A stretch of 64,000 bases of DNA from Cytobacillus depressus (GTDB taxonomy: Bacteria; Bacillota; Bacilli; Bacillales; Cytobacillaceae). Below, one piece after another: positions 38,131-47,508 of the stretch. Position 1 is the first letter of the stretch; each line of letters starts with the position of its first letter. The stretch spans positions 652,474 through 716,473 of the forward strand of contig NZ_WBOS01000002.1 in NCBI RefSeq assembly GCF_008923245.1, given 5' to 3'. The notes beneath the pieces were generated by a model that made no database searches, was not told the DNA's origin, and saw only the letters and a list, made by a program, of their open reading frames with translations. Made by a program: the position numbers and the translations under genes.

Positions 38131-39009
38131 ATGAACTCTATGGGCAATATGCAGCCAGACACACTTTGCCAAGAATTTGCGGAGATTCTTGGAGCAACTC
38201 CTTCGGTTATTAATGGTGTATGTACCGCAACTAGTTTTCGAACGAATCTACATCCTGTCGTATTGGGCAGAAGAGCTGAGTCTTTTATGTTTGTTCCACA
38301 GGCTTTTTCATTTGAGCACCTTGATCAAGAAGGTAAAGGATTATGCTTAGGAGAAACAGTTATCCTTCAAAATGAGATTAATCCATTTATCTCAAGTTTG
38401 CGTGAAGATGAAATTATTGTTACAGCACTTCATAATCATTGGTTATTTGATGAACCACGCTTAATGTATATTCATTTCGAATCTGTGGAGGAGCCCTTAT
38501 CATTTGCAAGGAAAGTTAGAAGAGCTTTAGATTTATTAACTACAAGGAATATCGGCCGTTCTAAACGTACTACAAGACAAGGAGCAACTAAGCGGGAAGA
38601 AGAGCTTTGCGAGGAGTTTAATAATATATTAGAAGGTTCAATGCACACCTTTGAAAATGGTGTTTGTACAGTTATGAAATCCCGAACAAATATTATGCCA
38701 CGTGTGCTTGGTAGGCGAGGCAGGTCTTTCCTTTTAATACCGCAAATGTTTACTTTCGAATCACTCACATCTGATGGCCGAGCATTATGCAGTGGTGAAA
38801 CAGTGATTTTAGAGGAAGAATTAAATCCATTCATAAGCAGGCTTCGTGAACATGACATTATTGTGACAGCTTTTCACAATCATTGGCTTTTTGATAATCC
38901 AAGATTGATGTACATTCATTTTGAAAAAGTCGATCATCCGATCAAGTTTGCAAATGATACTAAGGATGCTTTAATGGTTCTAATAACTAGAAAAATCCGA
39001 CCTTCATAA
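38131..39009 (+). CDS. Tandem DUF1259 protein
   Basis: 292 aa, ATG behind CGGGAGATG. Two full DUF1259 units, about 8-145 and 155-290. Each has NGVCT, a VLGRR motif, a GETVIL segment with EINPFIS or ELNPFIS, and HNHWLFDxPRLMYIHFE. DUF1259 proteins are usually single-domain or fused differently; internal duplication is clear here. The conserved His residues could bind metal. No signal peptide is present, and function is unknown. Confidence 0.85.
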   Translation: MNSMGNMQPDTLCQEFAEILGATPSVINGVCTATSFRTNLHPVVLGRRAESFMFVPQAFSFEHLDQEGKGLCLGETVILQNEINPFISSLREDEIIVTALHNHWLFDEPRLMYIHFESVEEPLSFARKVRRALDLLTTRNIGRSKRTTRQGATKREEELCEEFNNILEGSMHTFENGVCTVMKSRTNIMPRVLGRRGRSFLLIPQMFTFESLTSDGRALCSGETVILEEELNPFISRLREHDIIVTAFHNHWLFDNPRLMYIHFEKVDHPIKFANDTKDALMVLITRKIRPS

Positions 39010-39155
39010 TTGAATGAATTTATACTTCTTAAATAACCAGCACTGATTTTATAAAAATAATGAAAAAGCGGAGGGGATTGTCCAAGCGATTTCGCACATT
39101 TTTAATAAGATAATATGGAAGATCTCCTCCCTTAGGTCTTTGTGAACTACACTTT

Positions 39156-39189
39156 GCCGTTCATTTATACGATGAACGGCTATTTTTTT
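39156..39189 (+). terminator. Terminator between convergent genes
   Basis: GCCGTTCAT (39156-39164) pairs perfectly with ATGAACGGC (39172-39180), then TATTTTTTT. It ends rightward transcription from the DUF1259 gene. Confidence 0.8.
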
Positions 39190-39194
39190 GATTT

Positions 39195-39473
39195 TTATTG
39201 TTCTTTATTATTTTTAATTGAATTGTTACCTAATAAAGTTTGTTTAAACATTTGATGGCCTAATACAGCCACACCTGCTGCGGTAATTCCGTTAACAAGT
39301 CCCTCTATTGAGAATCCAAAAGCTATGCTTCCAATGGTAATGGAGACAAATAAGAGTATCCAAATAATCATCCAATCCGGAATAGCTGGTGTATGTTTTA
39401 GTGCGAAGCCTAATACCCAAAGGGCTGGTACAAGCATCATGTAATTTTGGTTTAAATAATCAATTAAGTTCAT
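39195..39473 (-). CDS. Phage-type holin family membrane protein
   Basis: 92 aa; ATG 39473 follows GAGGTGAT. Three hydrophobic helices (about 13-27, 33-50 and 56-74; VPALWVLGFALK, WMIIWILLFVSITIGSIAFGF, VNGITAAGVAVLGHQMF) and a polar C-terminus. It resembles small holin-like proteins kept in Bacillus chromosomes. There is no endolysin nearby, so a lysis role is uncertain. Read opposite to the YvrJ gene. Confidence 0.7.
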   Translation of the reverse strand: MNLIDYLNQNYMMLVPALWVLGFALKHTPAIPDWMIIWILLFVSITIGSIAFGFSIEGLVNGITAAGVAVLGHQMFKQTLLGNNSIKNNKEQ

Positions 39474-39693
39474 TCCTATCACCTCACTGTTCTTTATTAC
39501 CATCATTTTATGTAAAATCCGTCATTTGGCTTGTTTAATATCCTATGAAGAAGATGATTAACTACATAGAAAGCTGAAAAAATGACAAATTGAAATAAGT
39601 AGGGAGGTCTTATGTCCTTTTTTTCATCCCAGGTATATATAGGAAGTAAGAGGAGGTGAAATATAATAATACGAAAGAAAGGAGCGGATGGTA

Positions 39694-39831
39694 ATGGAAG
39701 ATTTCTTGCCATTCATAAGTGAAGTAGGTTTCCCCATCGTTGTGACTCTATTTTTGCTGCACCGAATAGAAGCCAAGCTTGATGTCGTAGTGAATTCCAT
39801 CCAAGACCTGCCCAACCGTTTAAGGGAGTAA
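39694..39831 (+). CDS. YvrJ-family small membrane protein
   Basis: 45 aa; ATG 39694 is 9 bases after AAAGGAG (ATG 39688 is too close). The family pattern is ISEVGFPIVVTLFLLHRIEAKLDVVVNSIQDLP: a single transmembrane helix followed by an amphipathic helix. YvrJ proteins usually lie near DUF1659/DUF2922 or holin genes, and the holin-like gene is 220 bases away. Function unknown. Confidence 0.85.
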   Translation: MEDFLPFISEVGFPIVVTLFLLHRIEAKLDVVVNSIQDLPNRLRE

Positions 39832-39846
39832 ATGAATTTCCATTGA

Positions 39847-39875
39847 TTGACTTTCCTTTCCAATAATGCTAAATT
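39847..39875 (+). promoter_or_regulatory. Candidate promoter of cold-shock gene
   Basis: TTGACT (39847-39852), 17-base spacer, TAAATT (39870-39875). It gives a leader of about 145 bases, the length typical of cold-shock mRNAs. Confidence 0.5.
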
Positions 39876-40025
39876 AAAGTAAGCCGTTATGCATCGTATT
39901 ATATTTTTTGCAAGTAATTTTCCGAAGAATTCGAATATTCGGATGAGTGATGATGAGTAAAAGCTATAATCGTTGTAAATGGTGAATTAACACGTGGCTT
40001 ACAAGCCTATAGGAGGATTTTTTTC

Positions 40026-40226
40026 ATGAAAAACGGTAAAGTTAAATGGTTTAATGCTGAAAAAGGTTTCGGATTCATCGAAGGAGAAGACGGAAACGAT
40101 GTATTCGTACATTACTCTGCAATCCAAACTGAAGGATTCAAAACATTAGAAGAAGGTCAAGAAGTATCTTTCGAAGTTGTAGAAGGTGCTCGTGGGCCAC
40201 AAGCTGCTAACGTTAATAAACTATAA
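40026..40226 (+). CDS. Cold-shock protein (CspA/CspB family)
   Basis: 66 aa, ATG behind AGGAGG. A complete cold-shock domain: [30 protein letters not shown], with RNP1 (KGFGFI, 14-19) and RNP2 (VFVHY, 27-31). It binds single-stranded RNA/DNA and melts mRNA structure. The long AT-rich leader suggests regulation at the RNA level. Closed by a terminator. Confidence 0.95.
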   Translation: MKNGKVKWFNAEKGFGFIEGEDGNDVFVHYSAIQTEGFKTLEEGQEVSFEVVEGARGPQAANVNKL

Positions 40227-40240
40227 TTATTAAACTGATA

Positions 40241-40273
40241 AACAGTCTAGCCAATGGCCGGACTGTTTTTTTA
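40241..40273 (+). terminator. Terminator of cold-shock gene
   Basis: AACAGTC (40241-40247) pairs with GACTGTT (40261-40267), extended by an inner GCCA/TGGC pairing, then TTTTTT. Confidence 0.8.
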
Positions 40274-40382
40274 TTTTCTATTAAAAAGGAATAATATAAT
40301 CCTTTCTATTGAATTTTATTAAAACATATATTCGCGTTTAGTTATTTCTACTATTTACCCGAACCGATGAACAGACTATCTT

Positions 40383-40391
40383 TGATATAAT
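40383..40391 (+). promoter_or_regulatory. Extended -10 promoter for sbcDC
   Basis: TGATATAAT gives a perfect TATAAT with the TGn extension, 50 bases before the sbcD start. No strong -35 is visible. Confidence 0.5.
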
Positions 40392-40440
40392 GGTTATACT
40401 CAATCTAGGAGAATATAAAAAATAGAAGATGGTGGTAGAA

Positions 40441-41586
40441 TTGAAATTTATTCATACAGCCGATTGGCATTTAGGGAAGCTTGTGCATGGTATTTATATG
40501 ACAGAGGACCAACGCCATTTCTTGAAGCAATTTGTTGAACTTATTGCTGAAGAAAAACCAGATGCCGTCGTCATTGCAGGAGATTTATATGATCGTTCTG
40601 TCCCTCCAACAGAAGCAGTTGAACTGCTTAATGACATTTTATTTAAGATAAATGTTGAATTGAAAACTCCTATAGTTGCTATTGGAGGCAATCATGATAG
40701 TGCGGAAAGACTGTCTTTCGGAAGTTCATGGTATCGTCAAAGCCAGTTTTATTTATCGGGAAAGCTTGAGAAGGAAGTTCAGCCGGTACGAATTAATGGC
40801 GTGAATTTTTATCTCGTTCCATATGCTGAGCCTAGTATGGTTCGTCAGCTGCTTGGAGATGACTCGATCCATACTCATCAAGATGCAATGAAAGCTGTCA
40901 TTGGCAGAATAGAAGATTCATTGAATCCAAATGAACCGAATGTTTTCGTAGGACATGCTTTTGTAATCGGGGGAAAAACAACTGAATCAGAAAGGACACT
41001 GTCAGTCGGAGGATCAGGCTGTGTAAATACAGACCTCTTTGAACCATTTTCGTATACAGCACTTGGGCATTTGCATAGTCCAGACGCAATCAAGCATGAG
41101 AAAATCCGTTACTCCGGTTCACTTCTAAAGTATTCCTTTTCAGAAGCCAATCAAGAAAAGTCTGTTACTATAATTGAGATGGATAATAAAGGTCATTTCC
41201 AATTAAGAGTACGCACCCTAACCCCGAAAAAAGATATGAGAGAAATAGAAGGCTTTCTTGATGAGCTAATGGATCCAAGTTTTTACGAGAAGCAAGTGGT
41301 CGATGATTATTTGAAAATCATTTTGCGTGATGAAGGAGCCATCTTGGATCCGATTAATAAACTTCGGCAAATATACCCAAACGTATTACATCTTGAGCGA
41401 AAAATTAACATGACAGATATGAAGAAAAAGCAAGCTTTTACATCAGTTAAAGATGAAAAGAAATCAGAAATTGAGCTCTTTCAACAATTTTATCAAGAAA
41501 TGACTACGACAGAATTTACGGAAGAGAAAAGTGCAGTTATGAATGAAGTAATTGAGAAGGCTTTGAAGGAGGAGGCGTTAATTTGA
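40441..41586 (+). CDS. sbcD: Exonuclease SbcD
   Basis: 381 aa; TTG 40441 is preferred over ATG 40429 because GGTGG lies just upstream of it. Calcineurin-like phosphoesterase motifs are in order: HTADWHLGK, AGDLYDR (near 48), GGNHDSAERL (near 83), GHAF (near 176) and LGHLHSPD (near 211). With SbcC it cleaves hairpins and protein-blocked DNA ends. Its stop overlaps the sbcC start. Confidence 0.93.
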   Translation: MKFIHTADWHLGKLVHGIYMTEDQRHFLKQFVELIAEEKPDAVVIAGDLYDRSVPPTEAVELLNDILFKINVELKTPIVAIGGNHDSAERLSFGSSWYRQSQFYLSGKLEKEVQPVRINGVNFYLVPYAEPSMVRQLLGDDSIHTHQDAMKAVIGRIEDSLNPNEPNVFVGHAFVIGGKTTESERTLSVGGSGCVNTDLFEPFSYTALGHLHSPDAIKHEKIRYSGSLLKYSFSEANQEKSVTIIEMDNKGHFQLRVRTLTPKKDMREIEGFLDELMDPSFYEKQVVDDYLKIILRDEGAILDPINKLRQIYPNVLHLERKINMTDMKKKQAFTSVKDEKKSEIELFQQFYQEMTTTEFTEEKSAVMNEVIEKALKEEALI

Positions 41587-44500
41587 GACCTTTAAAGTTA
41601 ACGATGCAAGCTTTCGGCCCATATGCGGGAAAAGAAATGATCGATTTTACACAACTAGGAAACAGAACGATGTTCGTTATTTCCGGCAAGACTGGGTCTG
41701 GAAAAACCACTATTTTTGATGGGATTAGTTATGCTATATATGGGAGAGCAAGCGGGGAAGACCGTAACGGTCCCGATCTTAGAAGCCAATTTGCTAAAGA
41801 TGATTTGTTAACTGAAGTCACTTTAGAATTTGCCTTAAGGAATAAAACATTCATTATTTCTAGGTCTCCTCAACAAGAAAAGAAAAAAGAGCGTGGGGAA
41901 GGGTTTACAACAATAGGTGCCAAAGCTGAACTATATATGGTGAATGAGATTGGCCAAAAACAGTTAATTGCCTCTAATACACGTGATGTCGATGAAAAAA
42001 TAAAAGAAATTATGATTATAGACAGTAACCAATTTAGGCAAATCCTCATGATCCCACAAGGAGAGTTTAGAAAACTACTAACATCTGATAGTAAAGAAAA
42101 AGAAGTCATTCTGCAGCGTCTTTTTCATACGCAAGTGTATAAACGGATTGAGGAGAAATTAAAGGAAGAAGCAACAGAATTAAAGGTTTCGGTAGAAAAA
42201 CAAATTGAAAACCGGAATCAGGCTATTCAGCAAATTCATTCCTTATTTAATGAGGAATTAAGTACGTATTTACAAGCGGGAAGTATGAATGATCATATTA
42301 TCATACCTCTCCTAAAAGCCGAGATTGATCAAATGAATGATGAGTTGTCTAAACTTGCTGATCAATTGAAAAGCAAGCAGGAGACAAGAGACAATATTCG
42401 GCAGAAGTTATTTGAAGCGGAAGCTATTGTTAAACAGCTAAAAGCTAAAGATGATTTATGGATACGAAAAACGGAGCTTAAACATGAACAAGAAAAGTAC
42501 ATTCAAATCGAAAGAAGTATTGAACTTGCTCAAAAAGCAGCAGTGCTTGATCAGCAGGAGGAGCTTTGTCATCATCTTAAAAAGGATCTAGACGAGACTA
42601 ATAATGAACTTGAGAAAATGAATTCGTTCATTTCTTCGCTAGAAAAGCAATTAACAGTTCAAGAGTTCCAATATGAAAAAGAAAAAAATCGTGAAGAGGA
42701 ACGGAGAGCCCTTACTGAAGAAATTAGTAGACTTAACAATATGAAGGATGATATTCACTCCTTCTCAAAAGTAAAGAATGAGGTTCTGTTGCTTAAAATG
42801 GACCTTGAAAAGAAGACAAATGAAAAAATTAGACTTGAAGAGACACTGAAAAACTCAGAACAAAGATTCTTAATACTAACGGAAGAAAAACAAAAGATCG
42901 AAAGAGAACAACTTACCTTTTTGGAAAATGCCCGGGAACTTGAAAAATTAGCTGCAGAACTTGAAAAAATGAGTAATTATGAAGAACTTATTATTCGGTT
43001 TAATCAGGCTAAACAAAACTTTCAAAAGCAAAAAGGAATTTTTGAGAAAGCTTTTTCTCGCTTAGATGATGCCAATGCAGTTGTCAATCTGCTTGAACAA
43101 AAATGGCTGCATGGACAAGCTAGTTTACTTGCTAACAAGCTTCATGACGGTAATGCTTGTCCTGTTTGCGGGTCCACTCATCATCCAAATCTAGCCATTG
43201 CGGTAGAGACAATCCCTGATGAACATGATTTAAAAGCGGCAAAAGGGCAGAAGGAAGAGCTTGAAAAGGAGAAAGCAAGGGCTGAATCTGCATATTATGA
43301 CTCACTATCTATAATGAATGCATTAAAAGATACAGTAGAGTCAAATTTTGCAGAATTGCAGAAACAAAGGAAAGACTTAACTATTGAAGCTTTACCATCT
43401 ATTAAAAAAACGTTAATTTTGAACCGAGATGATCTTCAACAAATACAAACTGCACTATCGAAACGCCAAGACAGACTGCCAGTGTGTATAAACGAGCTAA
43501 AGTTTCTTGAACAGGAAATACAGAATTATAAAAATCATCTTCAACTAATTATTGAGGAAAGTAATAGTACAACCATTCAATATACTGAAAAGAAAACCAA
43601 CTTTACAAGAATGATTGAAAATATTCCACCTGAGCTCCGATCTGTAGAAGCGTTTGATGAATCTTTAATAAAAGCAAATAAAAGGTACGAGGAACTTATT
43701 CAAAGGCTAGAAAAAGCTCAAGCTAGTCTTCAAGATACAAAAGGAAAATATCTTGCTGAATTAGCGAAGAGTGAAACGATGGAAAAGCAAGTTGAAAGAA
43801 TTAAAGAGCGCCTAACTAATGAAAGACAAGCGTTTATTACTAGAATGAAGGAACAAGGGTTTGAATCTTACGGAGATTATAACGGAGCAAAGAAGTCGGA
43901 ACAAGAAATTGGATTACTTGTTAAGTCGTTACGTGATTATCGGGAGGAGGTTCGTTCTGTTAATGACCGATACGAAGAATTGTCACAGATATTAAAAGAT
44001 GTGGAAAAGCCTGATTTGGAAAAACTTAATAACTCCTTTAATGAAAACGAAAGCCAGATTCGTTTACTGCAAGACGAGTATACAAATTTATATATTAAAA
44101 AAGGCCAAAATGTTGAAATAGCCGAAAAAATAATTGGGATTAATGAGCAAATAAAGGCTTTGGAAGAAAGATATAAAATTGTCGGTCATCTGTATGAAAT
44201 TACGAAAGGCCAAAATACGTATCGTATTACATTCGAGCGCTTTGTATTAGCAGCTTTTCTTGATGATATTTTAAGAGAGGCAAATGGCAGGTTAAGAAGA
44301 ATGACGAGTGGCAGATTTGAGTTATTAAGGAAAACTGACCGCTCAAAAGGAAATGTACAAAGCGGTTTAGAATTACTTGTTTTCGATCAATATACGGGGC
44401 AGGAAAGACATGTAAAAACACTCTCCGGTGGTGAAAGCTTTAAGGCAGCACTTGCCCTTGCTTTAGGATTAGCAGATGTTGTTCAGCATTACGCGGGCGG

Positions 44501-44717
44501 CGTTTCATTGGAAACAATGTTTATAGATGAGGGATTTGGAACGCTTGACCCAGAATCACTTGATCAAGCGATTGAAGCATTAATGGACATTCAAAGCAGC
44601 GGCAGACTTGTAGGGATTATATCTCATGTTCCGGAGCTAAAGGAAAGAATCGATGCCCGCCTTGAAGTAATTGCTACGCAGACAGGAAGTAAAACAGAAT
44701 TTCAATTCTTGACTTAA
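41583..44717 (+). CDS. sbcC: Exonuclease SbcC
   Basis: 1044 aa, TTG start behind AAGGAGGAGG. Walker A SGKTGSGKTT (about 34-43), two long coiled coils, zinc hook CPVC (about 524-527), ABC signature LSGGESF (near 946) and Walker B TMFIDEGFGTLD (near 978). A Rad50-type SMC ATPase that drives SbcD. Length and order are standard; the operon with sbcD is the common bacterial layout. Confidence 0.95.
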   Translation: MRPLKLTMQAFGPYAGKEMIDFTQLGNRTMFVISGKTGSGKTTIFDGISYAIYGRASGEDRNGPDLRSQFAKDDLLTEVTLEFALRNKTFIISRSPQQEKKKERGEGFTTIGAKAELYMVNEIGQKQLIASNTRDVDEKIKEIMIIDSNQFRQILMIPQGEFRKLLTSDSKEKEVILQRLFHTQVYKRIEEKLKEEATELKVSVEKQIENRNQAIQQIHSLFNEELSTYLQAGSMNDHIIIPLLKAEIDQMNDELSKLADQLKSKQETRDNIRQKLFEAEAIVKQLKAKDDLWIRKTELKHEQEKYIQIERSIELAQKAAVLDQQEELCHHLKKDLDETNNELEKMNSFISSLEKQLTVQEFQYEKEKNREEERRALTEEISRLNNMKDDIHSFSKVKNEVLLLKMDLEKKTNEKIRLEETLKNSEQRFLILTEEKQKIEREQLTFLENARELEKLAAELEKMSNYEELIIRFNQAKQNFQKQKGIFEKAFSRLDDANAVVNLLEQKWLHGQASLLANKLHDGNACPVCGSTHHPNLAIAVETIPDEHDLKAAKGQKEELEKEKARAESAYYDSLSIMNALKDTVESNFAELQKQRKDLTIEALPSIKKTLILNRDDLQQIQTALSKRQDRLPVCINELKFLEQEIQNYKNHLQLIIEESNSTTIQYTEKKTNFTRMIENIPPELRSVEAFDESLIKANKRYEELIQRLEKAQASLQDTKGKYLAELAKSETMEKQVERIKERLTNERQAFITRMKEQGFESYGDYNGAKKSEQEIGLLVKSLRDYREEVRSVNDRYEELSQILKDVEKPDLEKLNNSFNENESQIRLLQDEYTNLYIKKGQNVEIAEKIIGINEQIKALEERYKIVGHLYEITKGQNTYRITFERFVLAAFLDDILREANGRLRRMTSGRFELLRKTDRSKGNVQSGLELLVFDQYTGQERHVKTLSGGESFKAALALALGLADVVQHYAGGVSLETMFIDEGFGTLDPESLDQAIEALMDIQSSGRLVGIISHVPELKERIDARLEVIATQTGSKTEFQFLT

Positions 44718-44726
44718 TTTTATATT

Positions 44727-44770
44727 AAGAAAGGATAAATTTAAATCATTGGATTTAATCCTTTCTTTTT
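44727..44770 (+). terminator. Terminator of sbcDC
   Basis: AGAAAGGAT pairs with ATCCTTTCT around an inner stem TTAAATC/GATTTAA, followed by TTTTT. Confidence 0.75.
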
Positions 44771-44828
44771 ACATAAAACAGTAAAATTCATGGTAAAATT
44801 TGAATAAGTAAAGTGAAGGATGATTGTA

Positions 44829-45506
44829 TTGAAAAAAAGAGTGGCTTTATCGTGGAGCGGTGGAAAGGATGCCTGCTTAAGTTTAGATACATTAATTCAT
44901 AATGGGATTGAAGTAGTTTGTTTAGTAACAACAGTACCGACCGAGCTTGGAAGAACTTTCGGACATGGGGAAAAATTAGAATTAGTAAAACTCCAAGGTG
45001 AAGCGCTAGAAATACCCGTTGAATTTATTACGACGTCATTCAATGAATATACTGAACGCTTTATTGAAACAATAAAAACTTTGAAGGAAAAATATGATCT
45101 TAATGGCATTGCCTTTGGCGATTTATATTTGGAAGATCATCGGGAATGGGGAGAAAAATTAGCAGTTGCTGTAGGAATTGAAGCGTTATATCCACTTTGG
45201 GGGGAGAAAGAAAATTCATTACGAATGCTTAAAGAATTTTTATACTCTGGTTATAAGGCGACAGTTATTCGAGTAAGAGAAGATGTATTAGATGAAACAT
45301 GGCTTGGCAGACAGTTGGACCACACTTTTTTTGATGATATACAAACGAAAGATTTGTGCCCAATGGGTGAATCAGGTGAATATCATACATTTGTATTTGA
45401 CGGACCTTTATATAAGAAGAAAATAGTCCTCGAAGACTCTGAAATTATTCAATTAGAGACTACGAAAAAGTTAGAATTTAAAAAATATATTCTACAAGCA
45501 AAGTAA
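44829..45506 (+). CDS. PP-loop ATP pyrophosphatase (diphthine-ammonia-ligase-like)
   Basis: 225 aa; TTG 44829 is preferred since GAAGGATG is just upstream (ATG 44820 overlaps it). The PP-loop LSWSGGKDACLSL (about 7-19) binds ATP. The downstream FGDLYLEDHREWGE and LDETWLGRQLD blocks are those of the MJ0570/Dph6-related family. Bacteria lack diphthamide, so the substrate here is unknown; amidation of another metabolite is likely. Confidence 0.82.
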   Translation: MKKRVALSWSGGKDACLSLDTLIHNGIEVVCLVTTVPTELGRTFGHGEKLELVKLQGEALEIPVEFITTSFNEYTERFIETIKTLKEKYDLNGIAFGDLYLEDHREWGEKLAVAVGIEALYPLWGEKENSLRMLKEFLYSGYKATVIRVREDVLDETWLGRQLDHTFFDDIQTKDLCPMGESGEYHTFVFDGPLYKKKIVLEDSEIIQLETTKKLEFKKYILQAK

Positions 45507-45554
45507 TATCCAATAAAATAATTCAAAAAAGTATTTCAGAGGCAGGTGACAGCT

Positions 45555-47447
45555 GTGAGTAAAAGATATTTCACGATTGGGATGGCAGGTCACATTGACC
45601 ATGGAAAAACCACCCTTACGAAAGCGTTAACAAATGTGGATACAGACAGATTAAAAGAGGAAAAAGAAAGACAAATATCAATTGAGCTAGGGTTTGCACC
45701 TCTTTATGAAGATCAAGAGCTGCAAATATCGGTTGTCGATGTTCCAGGACATGAACGGTTTATTAGACAGATGATTGCAGGGGTTGCTGGTATCGATCTC
45801 GTAGTGCTAGTAGTAGCTGCGGATGAAGGGGTCATGCCGCAAACACATGAACATTTGCAAATACTGGAATTATTAGGTGTTAAAAATGGTATTATCGCGA
45901 TTACAAAAATTAATCGAGTAGAAGAAGAGTTTATCGACTTAGTAAAGGACGACATCCTTGAAGAATTAAAGGGGACTGTGTTCGAAAATGCACCTTTTAT
46001 GCTTGTCGACAGTATTACCAAGCAAGGAATTTGTGATTTAAAAAATATGATTATCAACGATTTAAAAAAGCTTGGACAAAGGGATATTAGAGGAGCATTT
46101 CGATTGCCTATTGATCAAGTATTTACAGTTAGAGGGCAGGGAACCGTTGTAAGAGGAACTGTTTTTGAAGGAACAGTTGAGGAAGGTCAAGCATTAATGA
46201 TCATGCCGAAAGGATTGGAAACCCGCGCCCGCCAGCTCCAGGTTCATCACAAACCAGCTAAGCATGCCTTTGCCGGACAACGGACAGCAATTAACTTAGC
46301 TGGAATAACGAAAGAGGAGCTCCAGCGAGGAGATGTACTAGTATCTTCTGAACAATTTATTGTATCGGATACGATTGATGTAGCTCTTCAAGTTGTGAGC
46401 GATTTAGATTACATAGTGAAGCAGCGCATGCCAATAAAATGCCATATTGGGACTGCTGAGGTGATGGGCCGGATTGTATTTTTTGATCGGAATGAAGTAA
46501 AGGATGAGGAAAGGGAAATCCTTTGCCAAATTCGTTTAGAGGAAGAAATTGTAACAAAAAGAGGAGATCGTTTTATTATTAGGCGCCCAAGCCCTCAGGA
46601 GACAATTGGGGGCGGCTGGGTCATCGAGCCGAAAGGCGAAAAGTATCGGTTTGGGAATAATACGGTTGAGGAATTGGAAAGAAAAAAGGAAGGTACACCA
46701 ACAGAGAGAATTTTGGCAGTGTTAAAAGAAGCTAAAAGTCTGTCGAAACAAGAGCTTTTGAAAAGAGCCTCTATTACTGGAGCAGAACTGGAAACATGCG
46801 AACATAATAATGAGATTTATTTCTATGGAGGAAAAGAATTCACTCTTTTCTCCATTTATGAAACGATAAATCAAGAAATAGATGAAAGATTACAGGATTT
46901 CCATAATAAATATCCTTTGAAGCAAGGTATGAATAAGGCAGAGCTAATACAATTAATAAGTAAAGGGTATCCGAGGAAGCTAGCTGAGTTTGTATTAGAA
47001 CAAGGAATTGATGAATCCGATTTCGGAAAGATAGACCAATTTATTTTTGGCAAAGGCTTTTCTCCTTATATACCGAAAAATTGGCAAAAGCGTGTAGAAA
47101 ATATGCTTATTGATATGAGCAGGGATGGATATAAAGTAAAATATTTAAATGATTATTTATCGAAAGCGGGCATCCCTAATGATATGGTGACAGATTTAAA
47201 GAGGTTTTTAGAAGAAACGCATGAAATTATTTCATTGGATGCGCAATTTTATTGGTGTATAGATCACTTTACGGCCGCGGTAGAAAGGGTGAAAAGTGAA
47301 ACATCGTTAGAGTTTGAAATAGGGGAAGCAAAAGACATTCTTAACCTTTCGCGAAAATATATGATTCCATTTTTAGAAAGGCTTGACGAATTAGGATATA
47401 CAAAACGTGTCGAAAATAAAAGGCTCTGGCAGCCAATCGTAAAGTAG
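45555..47447 (+). CDS. selB: Selenocysteine-specific elongation factor SelB
   Basis: 630 aa; GTG 45555 is 7 bases after CAGGTGA. GTPase motifs: GHIDHGKTT (G1, about 12-20), DVPGHERF (G3), TKIN (G4 position). EF-Tu-like domains 2 and 3 follow (VFTVRGQGTVVRGTV), then four winged helices ending in the SelB C-terminal wing that binds SECIS RNA. It brings Sec-tRNA to in-frame UGA. No selA, selD or tRNA-Sec is in the window. Confidence 0.92.
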   Translation: MSKRYFTIGMAGHIDHGKTTLTKALTNVDTDRLKEEKERQISIELGFAPLYEDQELQISVVDVPGHERFIRQMIAGVAGIDLVVLVVAADEGVMPQTHEHLQILELLGVKNGIIAITKINRVEEEFIDLVKDDILEELKGTVFENAPFMLVDSITKQGICDLKNMIINDLKKLGQRDIRGAFRLPIDQVFTVRGQGTVVRGTVFEGTVEEGQALMIMPKGLETRARQLQVHHKPAKHAFAGQRTAINLAGITKEELQRGDVLVSSEQFIVSDTIDVALQVVSDLDYIVKQRMPIKCHIGTAEVMGRIVFFDRNEVKDEEREILCQIRLEEEIVTKRGDRFIIRRPSPQETIGGGWVIEPKGEKYRFGNNTVEELERKKEGTPTERILAVLKEAKSLSKQELLKRASITGAELETCEHNNEIYFYGGKEFTLFSIYETINQEIDERLQDFHNKYPLKQGMNKAELIQLISKGYPRKLAEFVLEQGIDESDFGKIDQFIFGKGFSPYIPKNWQKRVENMLIDMSRDGYKVKYLNDYLSKAGIPNDMVTDLKRFLEETHEIISLDAQFYWCIDHFTAAVERVKSETSLEFEIGEAKDILNLSRKYMIPFLERLDELGYTKRVENKRLWQPIVK

Positions 47448-47477
47448 CTAACAACATTTAAGTCAAAAAGAATAAAG

Positions 47478-47506
47478 CCAAGCACAGAAAAGCGCTTGGT
47501 TTTATT
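47478..47506 (+). terminator. Terminator of selB
   Basis: CCAAGC (47478-47483) pairs with GCTTGG (47494-47499), then TTTTATT. It lies close to the end of the converging M42 gene. Confidence 0.6.
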
Positions 47507-47508
47507 CC

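Noticed and set aside
39010..39155. Hairpin from GGAGGGGATT and GATCTCCTCC near the DUF1259 gene
   Set aside because: Arms have several mismatches and a loop of about 50 bases; no T-run and no gene context.
39612..39659. 15-codon ORF with GGGAGG upstream, before yvrJ
   Set aside because: Too short and without known relatives; its second half coincides with another ribosome-site-like AGGAGGTGA.
39876..40025. Riboswitch in the cold-shock leader
   Set aside because: No conserved aptamer motif is seen; a long leader is normal for cold-shock mRNAs.
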